Below are positions 1 through 12,213 of a stretch of DNA of 64,000 bases, one piece after another. This DNA is from Ooceraea biroi. Lineage: Eukaryota; Arthropoda; Insecta; Hymenoptera; Formicidae. The notes under the pieces were generated by a model that saw nothing but the letters and a program-made list of their open reading frames with translations, had not been told where the DNA came from and did not search any database. Each line of letters begins with the position of its first letter. Positions within the stretch are counted from its first letter, which is position 1. Position numbers and translations under genes: made by a program. The stretch lies in contig NC_039517.1 in assembly GCF_003672135.1 (NCBI RefSeq), positions 13,416,601 to 13,480,600 of the forward strand, written 5' to 3'.

Positions 1-20
1 AGGACAAAAGAAAGTCGGTA

Positions 21-3000
21 ATGAAGATTGAAGATATTATCGATGATGACATTCGCAACACCTGGATCACTGACAGTGGTGCTTCAAAACACATCATATT
101 TCGACGTGAGTGGTTCCACACCTTCACACCAGTGAGCGGTGGTGAGTCAGTGTCGTTAGGAGACAATGGAATTTGCGAGGTGCGCGGTGAAGGTACGATC
201 CTGATTGATAGGTTTATCAATGGCAATAGATACACCGGTAGAATCGAAAGTGTTTTATATGTACCGAGCTTCGGAAGAAATTTATTTTCTGTCGGCGTGT
301 GCGCGAATAAGGGTTATCGTACCCTGTTTAAGAAAGATAATGTGACAATTACTCGAGGTGATAAAATATTCGCGGAAGGACATAGACATATAAGCGGTAT
401 TTATGTGATGGCGTTCAAGGTGATACAACAATGTGTGAGCAATGAAGCAAACATTGCTACGAATCTGCAGATCTGGCACGAGCGGCTGGGGCACGTAAAC
501 ATCGGCGTGATTAAGGAGATGGCGAAAGCTGGAATCATTAAGAATGCTGGTTCGTTGGATGATAAATCATTTTTTTGTGAGCCCTGTCAATATGGTAAAT
601 TACATCGACGCGCATTCAAGATTCAAGAAAAAATTACTAGTAAAGAAGTCGGTGAGTACTTCCATACGGATGTATGCGGTCCATTTTCCGAAGAATCTAT
701 AGGAGGCTCTAGACATTTTTTGTCGTTTATTGACGACGTGTCCGGATACTGTCACGTTTATTTCTTGAAACATAAATCCGAAGTTTTTCAGCGATTTAAG
801 GAATTTGACGAGTTGGTTAGAAATAAATTTGGTAAAAGGATGAAGGCATTCAGATCTGACAACGGAAAAGAATATTGTAATCAGGAAATTTCCAGATACA
901 TTGCAGCAAATGGCATACGAATGGAAACTACAGCTCCATACACACCACAACAAAATAGGAAGGCCGAACGCGCAAACAGAACTATAGTGGAAAGCGCGCG
1001 CACGATGATACATGCGAAAAATCTGTCGAAGATACTGTGGGCAGAGGCTATTAATACTGCGGTGTACGTGCTGAATCGTACGTGTTCCTCGGGAAATACA
1101 GTCACTCCCTTTGAACAGTGGACCGGGAAGAAACCTGTGTTGGAGCATTTGAAGGCGTTCGGAACTGAAGCGTATGTTCACGTAGATAAACAATTCCGAA
1201 AGAAGATGGACAGTAAATGTAAGAAGATGCTCTTGGTCGGATATCAGGCTGAGTCGACCAATTATAGACTTTTTGATCCGAAGAGCAGACGTATTACTAC
1301 TTTGCGGGACGTGGTCTTCAACGAAGGTGCTAACAGAATCGAAGGCGAAGAAACTACGGAGGCGAAGGAAAAGAGAGTTCATCTGCCATTATTCCTGAAA
1401 GACAAGACTGATCCAGAAAATTCAGAACCGGAGGAACAAGATGCAGCAAGAGAGATGGAGAGCGAAGAAGAAATCGAGGAACATGCTGAGAAATCTCGCC
1501 AGGAACAAGGAAGCAGTGTGGAACAAAGAGTCCTCAGGGACAGGAAACTACTTCAAACATCAAAAAGGTATGAAGCAAACAATGTATTATTTAATATACC
1601 AGTCGCATTTCAGGAAGCCATGAATAGTAGAGAAAGAGAGCATTGGTCAAAAGCTATAAAGGAAGAGTTGTTGGCGCATGAAGAGAATGGAACCTGGATT
1701 ATTGTACCAAAAGCTGACCAACAGTTAGTGGATTCCAAATGGGTTTTCAAAACGATAGAGGACAAGAACGGAAATATAAAAAGGTTCAAGGCTCGGTTGT
1801 GTGCTAGAGGATTCACGCAGAAGCATGGACTAGATTACATGGAAACTTTCGCGCCAGTAGTAAGATACGATTCTTTAAGAACACTCTTAGCTATAGTTGC
1901 GTGCAAAGATTTTGAGCTTGTACAATTTGATATTAAAACTGCGTTTTTGTATGGAGAACTTTCTGAAGAGATATATATGAAACCGCGGGAAGGACTTCAA
2001 ACAAATGATAATAAAAATATAGTTTGTAAGCTAATTAAATCTATTTACGGTTTAAAGCAAGCGGCGAGATGTTGGAGTGATCATTTTCGTAAATTTTTAA
2101 AGATTTTTTCTTTTAAGGAAAGTAGTGCGGATAAATGTATTTTTATAGGTAAAGTTAATGGAAACAGTGTTTATTTAGCGTTATACGTAGATGACGGTTT
2201 ATTAGCGGCGAAATCGATGAAAACGATAAATGAAATAATCTCACAGTTACAAAAGAACTTTCAGATTTCAGTCGAAAAGGACGTAAAAACGTTTGTAAGG
2301 ATAAATATAGTGCGCGATCGCATGAATAAGCGACTTTTCATTCATCAGGAACCGTATACTAGGAAAATAATTGAAAAATTTGGTTTTGAGAATGCGAAAA
2401 CTGTAAGTGTGCCGTCGGATCCACATGTGGTATTAAAACCAGTGGATAATGATAACAGTGAATCTTTGAACGTTAAATATAGAGAGGCAGTAGGGAGTCT
2501 TATGTTTTTGGCAATGATATCACGTCCAGATATTGCATTTTCAGTTTCAAGTGTTAGTAGATTTCTTAGTAAATATGATGAAAGTCATTGGCAAGCGATA
2601 AAACGAATTTTTAAACATCTATTGAAAACAATCGATTTTGGTATAGAGTACAAAGCAGGTGGGAGTCCTCCACGCGTAGTAGGCTATTCAGATGCCGATT
2701 TTGCGAACGATTTAGAAACCAGAAGATCGATTACTGGATATGTCTTTACATTAGGAGGAAATGCGATAACTTGATGTTCTCAACGTCAGAGATTGGTGAC
2801 ATTGAGTACAACAGAGTCCGAATATGTTGCAGCGGCTAGTGCTACCAAAGAAGCGATATGGCTGAAGCGTTTATTGAATGATTTAGAGTATGAGTGTAAC
2901 GAAGCGATAAAATTATGTGTTGATAATTCAGAGTACGATACATTTGGTAAAGAATCCTGTTTTTCATAAAAGAACAAAACACGTGGATATATCATTTCAT

Positions 3001-3153
3001 AAGAGAAAAAATAGAGAGTCAAGAAATACATGTTGAGTATTTGCCAAGTAATTTGCAATTAGCAGATATCTTTACCAAAAGTCTACCGAAAATGCGTTTT
3101 TCATTTTTGCGATTAGCTTTAGGAATTAAAAATGAGAATCATCAAAACACTTA
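21..3153 (+). pseudogene. Copia-1 Pol polyprotein (Ty1/copia), 3' part, disabled
   Basis: Open for 917 codons (21-2774), then broken. In order I see the aspartic protease motif DSGASKH near residue 18, the integrase HHCC zinc region (HERLGH about residue 153, CEPCQYGK about 187), the integrase core acidic residues (HTDVCGPF, RSDNGKEYC, and the Glu in RKAERANRT), the copia-type reverse transcriptase with YVDDGLL near residue 724, and the start of RNase H (YSDADFAND). A TGA at 2772-2774 falls where tryptophan is expected (next residues CSQRQ). RNase H then continues to about 3153 through small indels. Gag and the 5' LTR lie outside the window. The order protease-integrase-RT-RNase H is diagnostic of Ty1/copia. 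The long open frame suggests a fairly young copy. Confidence 0.93.
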
Positions 3154-3164
3154 AACGATGGGAG

Positions 3165-3486
3165 TGTTGGTCTATTAGAATATAGTTTCACGTATTTAAT
3201 GCTTCTCATCATCGTCGTTATGTATGTATGTATATCTATTCTGATAGTACGACGTGGATAGTTTTTGTTTGTTTTTCTGATGACGTAATTGAACGTGCTT
3301 AATTTCTATTGGTCCACGTCGTCTTCGAAATGATCGGTACACTTGGTACCCTGTTCATGCTTTTCACTTCTCGTGTGTCGTCCCGTGCGTTCACAAGTGT
3401 GATCCGCCTATTCACTTATAATAAATCGGTACTTGTTAATAGCTAAGACTATTGTTCGTGTATTATTCCGATACCCTATCGCAACA
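3165..3486 (+). repeat. 3' LTR of Copia-1
   Basis: Starts TGTTGG right after a purine-rich stretch (acgatgggag, a likely polypurine tract) downstream of the RNase H end, and finishes CAACA. The 322-bp length and the TG...CA ends suit a copia LTR. The partner LTR lies upstream of the window, so the boundaries rest on the termini and position only. Confidence 0.75.
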
Positions 3487-4342
3487 AATAGTATTCCTTG
3501 TGCTATAGAGATATTCTCATCATGTAAAAATATATTAATGAAGAAATGTTAATTAATCTTACGCAAAGAAAAAAGAAAACATTGTAAGAATTTCGTTTCT
3601 TTTCTTTACTTATAAATTTATTGAGGTACCTTTTCGAAAACACTTATAAGGAAAGGTAGACCATGTTTTCCCCACATATGCATATACTGTAAAGTTCTCA
3701 GGTATTCATCTCCTTCCCCTATAACATTTTCTGCAATTGCAAATGTGGCAACAAATTATGTTTGCCGGAAGGTCGCAAATGGAAAACATACTTTGTTAAC
3801 ATACTTTGTTGCAATTCTGTTAGCACACTTCCGTCAATATGCAACATTTTCACCGTTCTATTGTCAGATCTGCTCTAATGTTGTCGTCAATTTGACTGTG
3901 GAATATGTTCGTCAGATTTGGTTCACATTGGAGACCAACTGAGGACACAGTAGGCTCTGGCTTGGCATTATAGTTTCGCTGACATTTGTTTCTTATTTGA
4001 CAACATCCCACAACCAAAATGTTTGCTGGGTTGTTTTAGCAGATATAGAAGCCTCGAAAACCAATGAGTTTCTATATCCAATCCGTCTATATAACAATAA
4101 CTAGTAGAATCATTACAAAGAGGTTTTCCTTGTACAAATCTATCGCTGAAGTCTAATATCAGCTAAAACAAACATTACATTTATAAAGTAAATTTAAATT
4201 ATGGAAAATAAAAAATTGTTTTAGAATTGGAAAGTAGTCACTTTTTATAATAAGTCAGTGATTTAATAAACCTACACCAATTTGCACGTGACCAATTATT
4301 ATATTCGTATTGTTAATTTTACTTCTTGTTCCATTTAATAGA
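3487..4342. other. unassigned AT-rich spacer
   Basis: Between the Copia-1 LTR and the BEL LTR. I find no convincing coding frame, inverted repeat or RNA gene. The 65-codon ORF at 3745-3942 has no recognisable motif and looks like chance. Confidence 0.5.
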
Positions 4343-4806
4343 TGATGGAAAATAGCTTGATGTCACTCGCGGGCACTCGCGCACGCACACAAGGAAACAC
4401 AAGCGTTTAAATAACTCGAAATGGACTGTATTTTAATAATAAAGTTACAATTAAACACTGAACAAATAACGAATTAATCCGAACAATAATCTAGTAATCG
4501 AGACTTATGCGGAGCACACAGAATAATAATTCGAGCCGGCAATCGTGTATTTCGTGAATCCTATGCGAGACTGAGACGATTTCTCAAAAGACGGTTCTTT
4601 TATATCGTGCTCGGTTACCGAGGACCAAAATTAAATCAATATAAAAAATATTTATGATATCTTAGAAACCAAAACCGTCAAAGTTCATAAACAGGCTGGC
4701 AGATATTTTTTATTGATCTGCGAGTTGACACTGACGTTGTCAGCTGACACGAATTTTGCCTCTCTCGCTGCCGCGCCGAATTCACTTTAGACTCGCGCTC
4801 GTGATA
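4343..4806 (-). repeat. 3' LTR of the BEL/Pao element
   Basis: The outer about 110 bp match 10358-10437 plus 10714-10743. The inner boundary is a guess: a purine-rich minus-strand tract (ggtgggcgga, about 4806-4817) looks like the polypurine tract. The right-hand partner is incomplete, so the LTR length cannot be confirmed by comparison. Confidence 0.6.
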
Positions 4807-4972
4807 TTCCGCCCACCTTGTGCGCGTCACGAAATAATCGAGTTGGCACTGGACGTTTCCCGCGCTAGAAAACTGACTAGCTTAGTGGTAAGGTGAAGTG
4901 GTGAACAGGTGCTGTGAGATTCGGAAGAGCTGGAAACGCGGAAGAAAGACTGGGAAGAAAAGGAACTCCAGA

Positions 4973-7549
4973 TTAAGCTTCGTTTCTTGAGATAATGCTG
5001 TCTGGGAGAAGAACCAGCTTGCTGACTGGTCGCCGGAGAGTCGAAAACGATGTCCGAACAGTCACGACTCGAACGTGTCCGTCCTTTCCGGAGTGTAACT
5101 CCGTTTTCCTTGCTAAAGGCCACTTATTCGGAGGCGTTGTCTCGTTACGCAGAAGAACCAGTCGGCCGACATGTATTTCCTCGCCAGGCTGCTGCCACTT
5201 TGGACGATGGGCAAGAGAGTGAAGATACTCCTTCGACCAGCGGCTCCAAAAATGATCCCTCATCGCTTGTAGCTGCTTCCAGCGACTTAGCCGGTCCATG
5301 CGGTCTTCAACGAGCGAGGGCTCAGGAACAGCGTTGAGCGGAGCACCGATTAAAAAGTGACCAGGGGTGAGAACTGATAAATCTTCGGGGTCGTCAGAGA
5401 TCGCTTGAAGAGGACGTGAATTTAGACATGACTCAATTTGAGCTAGCAGCGTGGCCATTTCTTCATATGTGAGTTTCGCGTCCCCGATTACACGGCGAAG
5501 GTGATGCTTCAAAGATTTCACGGCGGCCTCCCAGATCCCACCGAAATTCGGGCCTGCAGGTGGATTGAATCGCCAGTGAATCTGTTCGTCCGCTAGCCGA
5601 GCAGCGATGAGTTTGCCTTCAGAATTACTGGCTGCGAAGAGCGAGCGAAGTTGAGCGTCAGCGCCTATAAAATTCGTTCCGCAGTCGCTGAATAATGTAC
5701 GGCACAGACCCTGGCAAGAGACGAACCGGCGCAGGGCTGCTAGGAAGGCGTCGGCTGTATAATCGGAGACCACGTCGAGGTGTACCGCTCTAGTAGACAG
5801 GCAAACGAAAACGACGATAAATGCTTTCGTTGCACGGTGACCTCGGCCCTTCGAGGTTCGTATCCAGATAGGGCCTGCGTAGTCTAAACCGGTGTTAAGA
5901 AAAGGCCTTGCTGGTGTCACTCGTGGAGCGGGAAGATCGCCTATGAGTGGCTGAGAGACAGCCGCCCGCCATCGGACACATGAGACACATCGATGGATCC
6001 ACTTCTTGACGAGCGCCCGGCCGCGAGGCACCCAATACTCCTGCCGGATGGCGCTAAGAGTCAATTGAACTCCTCCATGAAGAACTCGGCGGTGAGCTGC
6101 TTCGATGATTAAACGAGTGACGTGAGAATCTCTCGGCAAGATGATAGGGTGTTTTTGATCGATGGAGAGGAGTGAATACTTGAGACGTCCGCCGACTCGA
6201 AGCAACCCTTGCTCATCCAGAAACGGGTTCAGCTTGATAATCGCGCTGCGTGAGGAGAGAGGAGCTTGCTTGCGAACAGCACTGATCTCTTCCTTGAAGC
6301 TGATGCTCTGAATTATCCGGATCAAACATTGACGTGTAGCAGTAAGCTCTGTGACTTGAAGTATAAGCGGAGTTTCTGGATTAAACAGCTGAGAGACTCG
6401 ACTTTGCTGATGAGATGAGAGACGTAGCCAGCGACGGCACCACGAAGAAACTCGAAGCAGACGGTTCAGCGAAGAAAATCTCTGGAAGAAGACACAGCTC
6501 TCGCTCTCCTGAGCAGTCGTTGTGGTAAGAGAGACGGGCTGATTACGTTTCTCCGGAAGTTCACGCACATGAGTGTCTCCTGGAGAAGCAGGCCAGGAAC
6601 TGAGTGCGGTTTGCAGCCAAGGAGGATCCTGCCACCAGAGCGGATGGTTTCTTAAGTCCTTTGGTGAAATTCCCCGCGAAGCGCAGTCAGCCGGATTTTC
6701 GTTTCCGGGTACATGATGCCAGATCGCTCCTGACAGAGAGGTTTGAATTGCGCTAACTCTATTAGCGACAAAAGTCTTCCAAGAGGAGGGGTAACCACGA
6801 ATCCATCCTAAGGCGACGATAGAATCTGACCACAGATGACAGGACACCTTTTCTAATTGAAGAACTTGACGAACGTGTACTGTAAGTTGAACGAGGAGCG
6901 ACGAAGCACATAACTCCAGGCGAGGCAGTGTGATTTGTTTAAGAGGAGCTACCCGAATCTTGGCAGCGATCAGCCTCACTTGTATTGAACCTTCTGGAGC
7001 CTCCGTCCTCAGGTATATCACGGCTCTGTAAGCTCTCTCTGAAGCGTCAGCGAAACCGTGGATTTGAAGCTGACATCCGTCGGTAGTACAATCATCGTCG
7101 GTAGTTCCGCCCGCCATCCACCGAGGGACCCGAATTTCCTCGAGCGAGCGAACTTCGGAGAAAAAATCTCGCCAGCGTCTGGCGTCCTTATCCGGTAGCG
7201 ACGCGTCCCAATCGAACCCCAGCAACCACGTTGCCTGAAAGTAGATCTTGGCACGTACAGTAGCAGGCGACAGCCATCCTAAAGGATCGAAGATCTTGGC
7301 AGAGCGTGACAGCACAGTCAGCACAGATCGCTTCGTTATGGTTCCGACAGGAGGCAGTTCGATTTTGAAGGAGAAACTATCGTCGAAGGGATGCCATCGA
7401 AGCCCCAGTGTTGAATGGCTCTCTTCAGATTGCCACCATCGCTCCTGATGCAACCGATCTTCTTCCGGAATCTCTTCCAGAATGGCAGCATGATTGACTG
7501 ACCACTTCTTGAGAGGAAATCCGCCCGCCTTGCAGATACGATCCAGCTA
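4973..7549 (-). pseudogene. BEL/Pao Pol, C-terminal part: RT end, RNase H, integrase
   Basis: An 826-codon open stretch (7453-4973), in the same frame as sequence beyond a TAG at 7547-7549. It carries the BEL-type RNase H region (HGFADASERAYRAVIY), an integrase H2C2 zinc region (HRRVLHGG ... CVSCVRW), and the integrase core: Asp in TGLDYAGP, Asp in FSDCGTNFIG, and Glu in PNFGGIWEAAVKSLK. After the core comes a C-terminal domain ending VGRLVLLRNETTPPNKWPL, the usual end of Pao-type Pol. The product would copy and integrate the element. RT catalytic residues lie upstream, across the stop and a frameshift. Confidence 0.93.
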
Positions 7550-9431
7550 ACGGACGGACTCTTTCGCAGCGACAAGAGTCGAAGCACCGGTCAGGATGTC
7601 GTCCATGTATACTTCATTGAGGAGAGCTGCCACTCCGAGTGGGAAATTGTGACCTTCATCTTTGGCAAGTTGACGAAGGGTACGAATCGCCAGAAAAGGA
7701 GCACATCCGAGGCCATAGGTCACGGTATTCAGTTGGTATTCCTGAATTTTTTTCTTCAGGCGAGGAGCGCCACAAGATTCGCTGCAAATCTCGGTCTTCT
7801 GGATGGAAGACGATCTGCCGATACATTTTTTCTACGTCTGTAGCCAACACGTAACGATAACGTCGCCACAGTAGAAGAATAACTGAAAGGACAGGGAGCA
7901 AACTCGGACCAGCGTGTAAACTCCTGTTCAGAGAGTCTCCAGATGGCAGAGTACTCAAACCATTGAATACGACTCTCAACTTTGTGCTGATGCTGGATTC
8001 GCGTAGAACACCGTGATGGGGCAGATAGCAGACCCTCTTCATGGCTGGATCGGCTACAGGCACTCGAGTCATATGTCCGAGGTCTTCATATTGCAGGAGG
8101 AAATCCACATAGTGGGAATGGAACCGGGTATCCTTAATGAAACGTCTTTCCATATGTCTCAACAACCTCTCCGCTGCACGACGAGTTCTTGAAAGATCCG
8201 GCAGCTGAGGCGAAGAGATAGGAAGTCGCACAACGTAGCGACCGTCTGGTTGACGAGAGTGCGTCCGTACGAAATACTCCTCGCATTCCAGTTCTTCCTT
8301 AGAGAGCGACGTAACAACGGACGGAACTTCTTCCTGCTCCCAGAAGCGCCGAACGATCCCAGATAATTCTTCCTCGGCGGAGCACTGAAGGGAACAGGAA
8401 AGCGATGAAAATGAAGAGCAGTGTGCCGACGAGGATGGCCGGAAAGCACCTGACAGCAACCATCCTAGAGAAGTGTTTTGAGCCACGGGTTGCTGAACAT
8501 CTCCACGACGAAGTCCATCGACTAGAATGTCTGCGTAGACATCTGCTCCGAGGAGAACGTCTATCGGATCTGATTGGCGAAATTCAGGATCGGCGAGTTC
8601 TAATCCTGACAGATGAGTCCCGTCCCTTACGTCGACCTTGGATCCGCCGGCGTAGATGGTCAGCCTTGGAAGAATGAGTGCAGATATGGTCACCACAGGA
8701 CCGGGAAACCGCGGCGAAATGGATAGATCGATTCGACCTCGGGCGACTGCTGCCTTGGATCCGCCGACACCGAAGATCGCGACTGAGGAAGCAGATCGAG
8801 ATAGTTTCAACCTTTGTGCCAGATCTTCCGAGATGAGAGAAGTTTCTGATCCTGGGTCGACGAGTGCCCGTGCCTGATGCCAATTCCCGGAGCGATCGGC
8901 GACACGAATACGAGCGGTGGCAAGGAGAACGGCGATCGGCTTGACCGGCTCTTCACGCGCGACAAGAGCGGTTTTACCAACTTCTTCACTGACGACAAGA
9001 GAGGTTTTATCAGCCTCTGCTTTGAGATAGGCATCGTGCAGCGATGAATGATGACGATCTCCGCAGACGGTACACACTTTCTTCGAAGCGCATTCACTGA
9101 GCTTATGACGACTGAGACAGTTAAAACAAAGACCGCTCGTTTCAACCAGTCGCTTCTGATCTTGCGCGGATTTTCCTTTATAGTCGTCGCAAAGCATCAC
9201 AAAATGATCTTTATAACACAGTGCGCATCGACCACGCTTCGACTCAAACTTGTTATCTTGTTTGCGGGCGTGCAAACTGCGAGTTGATTTGGAAGAACCA
9301 CTTCCCGAGCTTGAATCTTCCGTTTTGACAGGCAGCAGAGATTTTAATGTATGCAGTCGTCGATCAAGAAACTTCTCCAGCTCTTGATACGTTGGAGGAT
9401 CAATTGACTCGCTGATAGAATTCTCCCATTC
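7547..9431 (-). pseudogene. BEL/Pao Gag C-terminus, protease and RT N-terminal part
   Basis: Open from 9431 to 7656 on the minus strand, in frame with Gag upstream. I see Cys/His knuckle-like clusters (CALCYKDHFVMLC, CFNCLSRHKLSEC, CTVCGDRHH), then the protease (ALVDPGSETSLI, with DPGS where DSGS or DTGS is usual), then the start of RT (VFNGLSTLPSGDSLN, YVLATDVEKMYRQI). At an A-run near 7748-7754 the frame breaks. The RT continues in another frame through YMDDILTG near 7605 until the TAG at 7547. The unusual protease triplet may be family variation. Confidence 0.9.
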
Positions 9432-10253
9432 TCAACGAGAACGCGAATCTAACAGCTGAGCAGCTAGGAAAACGAAGAGATTTTCGCTGTTAGTCAGAGC
9501 ACGTCCGATGCTTTCCAAAGAAGAGGTCGTAGATTTCAAGCAATGAAGCAGCTTCCGGAGCTCGATGACTGACTCATTTTTCAATTTTTGAAAGGTGGTG
9601 AAGTTAGAGAAGTAAGAACGAATCAATAACCTCTTATTTTCATAGTAGTCGCTTAACGCTTTCCATACACGGTCGTAGTTCTCCGTCATAGTGGCCAGAT
9701 TTCTGATTAACAGCTCCGCTTCTCCCTTAAGACAGGTCTTGAGATAGTGAAGCTTTTCAACTTGCGAGGTAGAAGTATCTCAGCCGATGATTGAGAGGAA
9801 GAGATCTCGAAAGGCTGGCCAGTCTTCATACTTCCCGGAGAACTGTGGCAGTTGAATCTGAGGAAGCGTAATACGTGAAGCCGATGAGCTTGGCGCTGAA
9901 GCCGTCGTGGCAGAGCTCGCGGGCATAAAACTCGTAGAGACGTCCATGGCTCGAAGTGTACGCTGAACGTCTAAGAATTTACCTTTCTGCTGGAGGTAAG
10001 CCTCTTCGGCCTGAGCAGGAATGTCTTGCGATGTGTAATCCAGACTGGCCAAAGTCTCGGACGGGAATGTAAGCAGACTTTCATGATTGCTGTCAAATTT
10101 CGCCCAGTTTGCCTCGAGCGCTTGGAGTCGCGCTTCCACAATTCCCTGGGTAAGTTTGGAAGTACCAATCTTTTTCAGATTATCGTAAGCTCGCAGGATG
10201 CGATTAAGTATGTCATTCTGAGTTCGAATGAGACTGTCCATGTCAAGACTCAT
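9432..10253 (-). pseudogene. BEL/Pao Gag
   Basis: Starts with an ATG at 10253 just inside the right LTR and primer-binding site. A helical N-terminus is followed by a Ser/Ala/Thr-rich linker and LPQIQLPQFSGKYEDW, the signature start of the Gag domain found across BEL/Pao elements. Two in-frame TGA stops (9780-9782 and 9432-9434) interrupt an otherwise continuous frame that leads into the protease region. The product would be the capsid of the element's virus-like particle. Confidence 0.9.
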
Positions 10254-10357
10254 TTTGATTCCAGGAGGTCACTCTCGGATGTCCAAGGGAAGCGCACCTA
10301 GACGTTGGGAGCAGAGGAGTCTGGCAGGAAAATATCCGGCTCGAAGGACCAATAAAA

Positions 10358-10743
10358 TGATGGAGAATAGCTTGATGTCACTCGCGGGCACTCGCGCACG
10401 CACATAAGGAAACACAAGCGTTTAAATAACTCGAAATGGATTTGTTGTGTTTTCGGGCTCGATCGGTGGGTGGACTCGGACTTTCCAAACTCAGTTGATT
10501 TAGATATATATTGGCTTTATTATAATCGCCTTCCAGTACAAACGAACAATGGCGCAACTACTCAGCGCAAGCGTACGAACCGCCTCGATCGAGGACGAAC
10601 AACGACTCTCTCGAAACAAAACCTACTCGCGCCGCAAGCGCCGCATCTCATTACGCGCGTTGCTACTTGACGCGCGCACTTCAATCTTAACATAAAATAC
10701 GTAATATACCACAGGACTGTATTTTAATAATAAAGTTACAATT
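10358..10743 (-). repeat. 5' LTR of BEL/Pao element, truncated and interrupted
   Basis: Matches the left LTR over 10358-10437. It is then broken by a solo LTR, and the match resumes at 10714 (ggactgtattttaataataaag) until about 10743. The rest of the LTR is missing where a gypsy-type LTR relic begins. Confidence 0.8.
10443..10713. repeat. solo LTR (271 bp) inside the BEL LTR
   Basis: Begins TGTTGTG and ends CCACA. The intact left BEL LTR lacks this block. It is flanked by ggatt (10438-10442) and ggact (10714-10718), a 5-bp duplication with one mismatch, where the empty site in the left LTR reads ggact. Contains a TATA-like stretch (tagatatatattgg). Family not identified. Confidence 0.8.
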
Positions 10744-11490
10744 GCGACCGGTATTTTTTTAGTTACTCGGCTTCACCTGACGCGGCCGGGTCCGCGGCTG
10801 TCAGGTCGCTAATTTATTAGAATATAATAAGACAATGTACTGGGCGCCAACTGATTTTTACAAAACCAGTAAAATTAATAAGGTCTCAGGGGTAGATAAT
10901 TGGGAGGACCCTTTTTATATGACACTGACTATTGTAACACCGACAGAATATAATTGAGAAAAATAAAAAAAAACGTTATACGGAACTTCAGATATTATAA
11001 TTCGGATAATGTCTCAAAGATTTTGTTTTAGGCAGAATAATACAAGTTGATTTCACTCACAATTGACGACGGGAGGTCTCTCACTCTGTCAGCCTTGTGT
11101 TAAACTTTTGCAGTCTCAGCTGCATGCCGTCCACGGCTTATTGTTAGAGAAATTTTATCAAGCGGCGATCCGGCTTCTCGGGAGTTGACTCCTGGATCCT
11201 GTTAACTTTAGACAAGCACAGCCATCACAAGAATGCCACACGGTGATCTCGCTCCTTCGAGCATAGGCCGGGTACGATGCCGTCGGTCCTTACGCATGCA
11301 TTCTTTGCGTATCGATGAATCGATATCAATCGATATTCCATACGATTTGGCATACGTCCCTGATCACTGTCTATCCTCGTCCGTCCTAGGGTCGAATGGG
11401 AACACCTCGCTGTTCTCCTCTCGCTCCCGTCCACATCGGTCGCCCTCATTGCGTCTCCTTTGGCCACACTTCAGTGTCCAGAATTAAGAG
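10744..11490 (-). repeat. diverged gypsy-type LTR relic
   Basis: The minus strand here aligns by eye, with many changes, to the 3' half of the LTR of the gypsy element at 19204. Shared landmarks include acccggc-cgcaggtgaag, agttggc, and the stretch before it (gggtc-tcccaa-tat). It is therefore an older relative of that family in the opposite orientation. The right boundary is uncertain. The small ORFs at 11225-11487 are not convincing. Confidence 0.55.
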
Positions 11491-11524
11491 AACCTCCCGT
11501 TCGTCCGAAATAGAAGCAATCCGA

Positions 11525-11700
11525 ATTTTGTAACGCAACAATTCAATAATATAATAATTCAATAATAGTTCAATATATAACAATTCAATAATAGAATATA
11601 ATAATTTCAAAATTCATACAAGTAATGATATTTTCAACAATTTCAATAACATCAATAAATAACATCAATAAAAGAAATATAAAGTAAAAATATTTAAACT
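11525..11700. repeat. AT-rich simple repeat
   Basis: Irregular runs of units like caattcaataata, with no coding content. Confidence 0.7.
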
Positions 11701-12041
11701 ATTTCATTTTTGGTAATACTTAAGGAGACGGGCTTCCTCACCGATTTCCTTCTAACTTTGCAATATCGTTTATTTTGATGAAAAAATACGATTGCGAGAA
11801 GGAAAATCGTCGCTCTCAACTAGAAAGAAAGTTATCACCTACTGAAAAATGACAGTTTCGGGGTTAGGAAATCTGTCATACCGGCGATCTACGGGCGCAG
11901 CGCACACTGACTGAGCATGCGCAGTGACGTTAAAGTGCGCGAAATTAAACGCGTGTGTACTTGCAATGCAAATTAGTGTTCAATTGTGCACCGTGCAGTT
12001 GGACACCGTTTATTTCGACACAGAAAGTGTCGACATGAAAA

Positions 12042-12144
12042 AAAGTGTTTTCCACCCATCACCCTGCGAGGGGGGGTGCGGGTGGGGGGCCGAAGGCCCC
12101 CCACCCGCACCCCCCCTCGCAGGGTGATGGGTGGAAAACACTTT
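12042..12144. repeat. perfect GC-rich hairpin, 50-bp arms
   Basis: Arms 12042-12091 and 12095-12144 are exact reverse complements around a 3-base loop (gaa). The inner arm is ggtggggggcc. It is much richer in GC than its surroundings and interrupts the Merlin 5' region. It is probably a tiny foldback insertion or a secondary-structure product. No function can be read from it. Confidence 0.9.
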
Positions 12145-12213
12145 CAATTAACAGATAACAGATTAGGGTAGATTAGATTAGTAATAAATAATTTTTAGTA
12201 TGATAAAGTAAAT

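Larger units (their letters stand above)
4343..10743 (-). mobile_element. BEL/Pao LTR retrotransposon, minus strand, decayed
   Basis: About 110 bp are shared between the left end (from 4343) and the right end (from 10358), including the stretch gcactcgcgcacgcaca. These bracket gag-pol genes read right to left. Next to the right LTR, the minus strand reads tggtccttcgagccgg (10336-10351), placed as the primer-binding site. The right LTR is split by a solo LTR and stops at about 10743 against a gypsy LTR relic. Gag and Pol carry several stops and a frameshift, so this copy cannot act on its own. Confidence 0.9.

Noticed and set aside
600..1382. 260-codon minus-strand ORF opposite Copia-1
   Set aside because: It lies entirely antisense to the integrase/RT coding region, has no motif, and is explained by codon bias of the sense frame.
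10838..10855. Primer-binding-site-like tggcgccca on the minus strand
   Set aside because: Alignment to the intact gypsy LTR places it inside the LTR (agttggcac), not after its end.
11225..11487. Overlapping 80-84 codon ORFs on both strands
   Set aside because: Within a diverged LTR relic, with no motif on either strand.
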